The notes below the pieces were generated by a model, which had not been told where the DNA came from, searched no databases, and saw only the letters and a list, made by a program, of their open reading frames with translations. Of a stretch of DNA of 64,000 nucleotides, positions 60,721 through 64,000 are shown piece after piece. The number at the start of each line of letters is the position of its first letter. Position 1 is the first letter of the stretch. Both the position numbers and the translations under genes were made by a program. Source of the DNA: Xanthomonas citri pv. mangiferaeindicae (GTDB taxonomy: Bacteria; Pseudomonadota; Gammaproteobacteria; Xanthomonadales; Xanthomonadaceae); the NCBI GenBank assembly GCA_002240395.1, contig CP016836.1, positions 1,612,001 to 1,676,000 of the forward strand. The letters are read 5' to 3'.

Positions 60721-60981
60721 CCAACCCCCCCCCGCAGGCAGGGGAGGGCTCAAAGGCGCCGGTCATCGGGAATCGAAACTGCGCGATGTGCATCACCTCC
60801 CCCGCCTGCGGGGAGGGCTCAAAGGTGCCGGTCATCGGGAATCGAAACTGCGCGATGTGCATCACCTCCCCGAAGGCGGGGGAGGGCTCAAAGGTGCCGG
60901 TCATCGGGAGTCGAGACTGCGCGATGTGCATCACCTCCCCGCATGCGGGGGAGGTCGGCGCCATCGGCGCCGGGTGGGGGC
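60721..60981. repeat. Tandem array, 69-bp period, three copies
   Basis: GTCATCGGGA recurs at 60762, 60831 and 60900, exactly 69 bases apart. Each unit joins AATCGAAACTGCGCGATGTG and a CACCTCCCC..GGGGGAGGG palindrome; the array ends in GGCGCCATCGGCGCCGGG. The palindromes match those in the 199-bp array, but the spacer is different. It lies between the M28 peptidase and the receiver/kinase gene. No protein-like frame is called here. Confidence 0.92.
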
Positions 60982-60991
60982 AGCGCAGAAT

Positions 60992-62143
60992 TCAGTCGTG
61001 CGCGCGCGCCGGGGCGTCGTCGTTGGCGGCGGCCGGTAGCGGGCGCTCGGTGGTCACTTCGGGCAGTTCGATGATGAAGCGGGCGCCGCCGCCTTCGCGG
61101 TCCTCGTACCAGAGCTGACCGCCGAGATTGACGATGATCTGCTTGGCCAGCGACAGCCCCAGGCCGCTGGAGCGGCCGTCGTCCTTGCCCGCGTGCGCCA
61201 GCCGCTGGAACGGCCGGAACAGCGCGTGCTGCAGATCGCGGGCGATGCCCGGCCCGCGGTCTTCGATCAGCAGTTGCCAGAAGCCGGGCCCGCCGCCGCG
61301 CAACGAAATGTCGACGTTGCTCGACGGGGCGTACTTGATCGCGTTGGTGATCAGGTTCTCGGCCACCTGGCGCAGCACCAGCATGTCGATCGCGACCATC
61401 GGCGAGGCCGACGGCAGCCGCGTCTGCAACGCGACCCCACGGTCTTCGAACTGCAGCGCGTAGCGGTCGACCAGCCAGTCGACGACCTCGCGCAGCGCGG
61501 TGACGCTGCCGGCCGCCTCGCCCTTGCGCGAGGTGTCCTGGGTCTCGAGATAGCGCCGGATGTAGCCCAGCGCGTCTTCGGCGCTGTCGTGGATCATCCG
61601 GTGATAGCGCGGCACGCGTTCGGGTTTGGTCTCGCCCTTGAGCAGCATGTCGCTGGCGAACCAGATGCTCGACAGCGGGTTCTTCAGATCGTGCGCGACC
61701 AGGTTGACCAGCTCCTGGCGCTCGCGGGCGATGCGCTCGAGCCGGTCGCGAGTCTGCTTCAGACCGACGTGCGCATTGACGCGCGCCAGCAGCTCCTCGG
61801 GCATGAACGGCTTGGTGACGTAATCCACCGCGCCGGCATCGAAGGCGCGCAGCAACAGGTCGCGGTCCTGGGCGACGGTCAAAAACACCACCGGCAGCCG
61901 CAGCAGTTCGGGAATCTGCTTGATCTCGCCCAGCAGCGCGAAGCCGTCCATGTTCGGCATCAGCATGTCGAGCAGCAGCAGGTCCGGGCGCAGATCCGCC
62001 AGCAGCGCCAGCGCCTCGGCCCCGTCGGCCGCCGTCGTCACCTCGTAGCCGTGACGGCTCAGCAGCGAACTGACCACGCGCAGGTTCGCCGGCTGATCGT
62101 CGACCACGAGAATGCGGCCGCTGACGGGAGTGGAGTAAGGCAT
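60992..62143 (-). CDS. Receiver/histidine-kinase fusion protein
   Basis: A 383-residue soluble signalling protein. Receiver domain (residues about 8-125) with Asp15-Asp16, phosphoacceptor Asp59 (LLLLDMLMP) and Lys in YVTKPFMPE. Then a HisKA domain with His in NLVAHDLKNPLSS (about 150) and an HATPase domain (NLITNAIKYAPSS, EDRGPGIARDL, SSGLGLSLAKQI). No input or membrane segment and no output domain. Its input presumably arrives by phosphotransfer from another kinase. A partner regulator is not in the window. Confidence 0.93.
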   Translation of the reverse strand: MPYSTPVSGRILVVDDQPANLRVVSSLLSRHGYEVTTAADGAEALALLADLRPDLLLLDMLMPNMDGFALLGEIKQIPELLRLPVVFLTVAQDRDLLLRAFDAGAVDYVTKPFMPEELLARVNAHVGLKQTRDRLERIARERQELVNLVAHDLKNPLSSIWFASDMLLKGETKPERVPRYHRMIHDSAEDALGYIRRYLETQDTSRKGEAAGSVTALREVVDWLVDRYALQFEDRGVALQTRLPSASPMVAIDMLVLRQVAENLITNAIKYAPSSNVDISLRGGGPGFWQLLIEDRGPGIARDLQHALFRPFQRLAHAGKDDGRSSGLGLSLAKQIIVNLGGQLWYEDREGGGARFIIELPEVTTERPLPAAANDDAPARAHD

Positions 62144-62262
62144 GGAGCTCCGAAAGGAAGCTTGGCGGGGCGGACGGCGTGGGCCTCCACGCCAAAATCG
62201 ACGCAGACGTTAACAGAAATGCACGAAATGTGAGGGACGCCTGGACAGGCGGCCCACTCGGT

Positions 62263-62805
62263 TCAGTCAGCCTCGGCCCGCCAGCTGCCCGGGGGCAGCG
62301 CACCCAGACGCCAGGGGCCGATCGCGACCCGCACCAGGCGCAATGTCGGCAGCCCGACCGCCGCGGTCATCCGCCGCACCTGCCGGTTGCGGCCTTCGCG
62401 GATCGTCAGTTCGAGCCAGGCGTCGGGCACTGACTTGCGGAAACGCACCGGCGGGTCGCGCGGCCACAGCGTGGGGGGCGGGTCGAGCAGTGCGACCTGC
62501 GCCGGCCGGGTGGGCCCGTCCTTGAGCGTCACGCCTTCCCGCAAGGCCTGCAACTGCGCGGCCGTCGGCGTGCCCTCGACCTGCACCTGGTAGGTCTTGG
62601 GCAGCTTGTGCCGGGGATCGGTGATCCGGTGCGCCAGCGGTCCGTCGTCGGTCAGCAGCAACAGGCCTTCACTGTCGTGGTCCAGGCGTCCGGCCGGGTA
62701 CACCCCGGCCGGCAACCCGAACCCGGCCAAGGTCGCCCGCGGCGGCGTGCTGCGGTCGGTGAACTGGCACAGCACGGCGAAGGGCTTGTTGAAAGCGATG
62801 AGCAT
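62263..62805 (-). CDS. rluE: RluE-type 23S rRNA pseudouridine synthase
   Basis: A 180-residue pseudouridine synthase of the RsuA/RluE group, without an S4 domain. The catalytic Asp is in GRLDHDSEGLLLLTDDG, and KTYQVQVEGTP and REGRNRQVRRM follow as in the family. In E. coli RluE modifies U2457 of 23S rRNA. The N-terminus FNKPFAVLCQFTD is typical. Confidence 0.9.
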   Translation of the reverse strand: MLIAFNKPFAVLCQFTDRSTPPRATLAGFGLPAGVYPAGRLDHDSEGLLLLTDDGPLAHRITDPRHKLPKTYQVQVEGTPTAAQLQALREGVTLKDGPTRPAQVALLDPPPTLWPRDPPVRFRKSVPDAWLELTIREGRNRQVRRMTAAVGLPTLRLVRVAIGPWRLGALPPGSWRAEAD

Positions 62806-62913
62806 GGAAGCAGGGGGGTTTGGAACTTAGGTGCAAGGCACGCGGGCGACGCGGACGGCGGGACGCGCGATTGCGCATCCCGAACGCCAATGCCGGGCCT
62901 CGATCCCGGTCGA

Positions 62914-63765
62914 TCAGGGTTTCACGAACCGCAACGTCATCCGGTCGCTTTCGCCGATGGCGGCGTAGCGGGCGGCATCGCCCGGCTCATGGCGGTTGGT
63001 CGGGGGCAGGGTCCACACGCCGTTGGGATGATCGCGGGTGTCGCGCGGATTGGCGTTGACCTCGCTGCTGCCGTCGACCCGAAAGCCAGCCGCCTGCGCC
63101 AGCGCGATGACCTGGGCCTGGCCGACATAGCCGCTGCGGTCGTCGGCGGGCACGTCGCCGGTTGCGCGATGCTCGACCACGCCGAGCACGCCGCCCGAGC
63201 GCAGCACGTCGAAGAACGCCTTGAACATGCCCTCGGCCTGGCCGCTGCTGCGCCAGTTGTGGACGTTGCGGAACGTCAACACGACATCGGCCGAGCCGGA
63301 CGGCCCCAGCCGCGGCGCTGCCGGATCGTAGGTCACGATCCGGGCCTGGTCGAAGTGGGCCGGATCGCGCGCGAACCGCGCCTGCAGGCCGTCGTGCTGG
63401 GCCTGCTGGTAGTCGCGCCCACGGCCGGCCGGGACCGCCGCAGGGTCGACCAGCGCGGCGACATAGCGCCCGCTGCCGCGCAGGTACGGCGCCAGGATCT
63501 CGCTGTACCAAGCGCCACTGCCGGGCGTGATCTCGATCACCGTTTGCCCCGGACGCACGCCGAAGAACCGCAGCGTCTCGCGCGGGTGGCGGGCGCCGTC
63601 GCGCGCGGCGTTTTCGGGCGTGCGCCAGTCGCCGGCGATCGCCGCGTCCAGGCGCGCCACGTTGGCGGCGTCGAGGTCGGCCGAGGTATCGGCCCGGGTC
63701 TGCGGACCGCTGCAGGCAGTCAGCGCGAGCAGGGCGGCGGCGCACAACGACAAGCTGCGTTGCAT
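62914..63765 (-). CDS. Lipoprotein with a methyltransferase-like domain
   Basis: A 283-residue predicted lipoprotein (lipobox LTAC, Cys18) followed by a Rossmann-type methyltransferase-like domain: VIEITPGSGAWYSEILAPYL (the SAM-motif region), DVVLTFRNVHNW and GGVLGVVEHRA. SAM is not thought to be available in the periplasm, so the enzymatic role of such exported members is unclear. The ATG at 63765 is chosen because it starts the lipoprotein signal; the frame is open upstream. Confidence 0.8.
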   Translation of the reverse strand: MQRSLSLCAAALLALTACSGPQTRADTSADLDAANVARLDAAIAGDWRTPENAARDGARHPRETLRFFGVRPGQTVIEITPGSGAWYSEILAPYLRGSGRYVAALVDPAAVPAGRGRDYQQAQHDGLQARFARDPAHFDQARIVTYDPAAPRLGPSGSADVVLTFRNVHNWRSSGQAEGMFKAFFDVLRSGGVLGVVEHRATGDVPADDRSGYVGQAQVIALAQAAGFRVDGSSEVNANPRDTRDHPNGVWTLPPTNRHEPGDAARYAAIGESDRMTLRFVKP

Positions 63766-63933
63766 GGACGGAACTCCGGTGGACAAGTGCCGCCAGCGTG
63801 CCACAAGCCGCGCCATTGCGCGCCCGCACCACGCGCACACGCGTGGCCGGAACACTGCTTTGCGGCGCGTGGACGCGCACGTCGCCGCGCGCTGCCTATG
63901 CTGGCGGCACCTTCTCTTGGATGGATGTCGACC

Positions 63934-64000
63934 ATGGCCGAACGCGAACTCGGACAGTCCGGACTGCGCATCTCGCCGCTGGCGTTCGGCGGCAATGTGT
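63934..64000 (+). CDS. Aldo/keto reductase, 3' end beyond the window
   Basis: Only the first 22 codons are visible: MAERELGQSGLRISPLAFGG, the typical N-terminus of NADPH-dependent aldo/keto reductases of the YghZ/Tas-like kind. The gene runs past the window edge. It is divergent from the methyltransferase-like lipoprotein. Confidence 0.75.
   Translation, partial: MAERELGQSGLRISPLAFGGNV

Noticed and set aside
60721..60981. CRISPR array
   Set aside because: Units are 69 bases with no unique spacers: both palindrome and spacer repeat. No cas genes are nearby. The same holds for the 199-bp array.

Overview
The window is very GC-rich and dense with short-spaced genes. Its gene content points to the family Lysobacteraceae (Xanthomonadaceae), close to Luteimonas or Lysobacter. 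The indicators are an mlaFEDCBA locus, a plant-type gshA next to ppc, paired dsbA genes beside cytochrome c4 and engB, a bioB-bioF-bioH-bioC cluster, and intergenic CCTCCCC..GGGGGAGG palindromes. This placement is inferred from content, not from a database search. No rRNA, tRNA, prophage, IS element or CRISPR array was seen.

Layout. 1-6187: a lipase-like hydrolase cut by the window edge, then the Mla phospholipid-transport operon (mlaF, E, D, C, B, A). 6246-12408: glutathione peroxidase, RmuC, an exported hydrolase, a beta-lactamase-family remnant, an exported nucleoside-deoxyribosyltransferase-like protein, a Tat-exported aldo/keto reductase and a LysE exporter. 12438-20575: a minus-strand TonB receptor/amidase/PaiB/esterase/S9-peptidase operon with a divergent Lrp/AsnC regulator. 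20595-28125: an NHL-propeller/LytM fusion, RlmI, an EEP-family hydrolase, two DsbA proteins, a cytochrome c4 gene carrying an apparent one-base frameshift, and EngB. 28166-34254: a small lipoprotein, a V8/trypsin-like secreted protease, GshA and Ppc. 34517-37217: a formaldehyde-detoxification operon (frmR, adhC, a YqcC-like gene, fghA) behind a recognisable FrmR-type operator. 37229-43614: a SecD-P1-like lipoprotein, ComF, and a biotin cluster with an EamA transporter inside it.

43636-49306: an SDR/AraC divergent pair, a YitT membrane protein, a YdcF-type protein, a threonine-dehydratase-like enzyme and a Gly/Tyr/Pro-rich lipoprotein. 49315-49874 has no gene but is full of structure: a 24-bp repeat in three copies, then a probable minus-strand structured small RNA with a sigma54-like promoter and a very strong intrinsic terminator. 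49875-53399: mnmG, a 199-bp tandem repeat array, and a rhomboid protease. 53422-55057: a HipA/XRE toxin-antitoxin-like pair. 55385-63765: two paralogous membrane proteins, an osmoprotectant-type ABC importer with binding protein and permease fused, an M28 peptidase lipoprotein, a 69-bp tandem repeat array, a receiver/histidine-kinase fusion, RluE, and a methyltransferase-like lipoprotein. The window ends inside an aldo/keto reductase.

The most interesting items are the candidate structured RNA upstream of mnmG, the Lrp-linked TonB/hydrolase operon with helically phased palindromes, the NHL/LytM fusion, the two tandem arrays apparently grown from one palindromic repeat family, and the frameshifted cytochrome c4.
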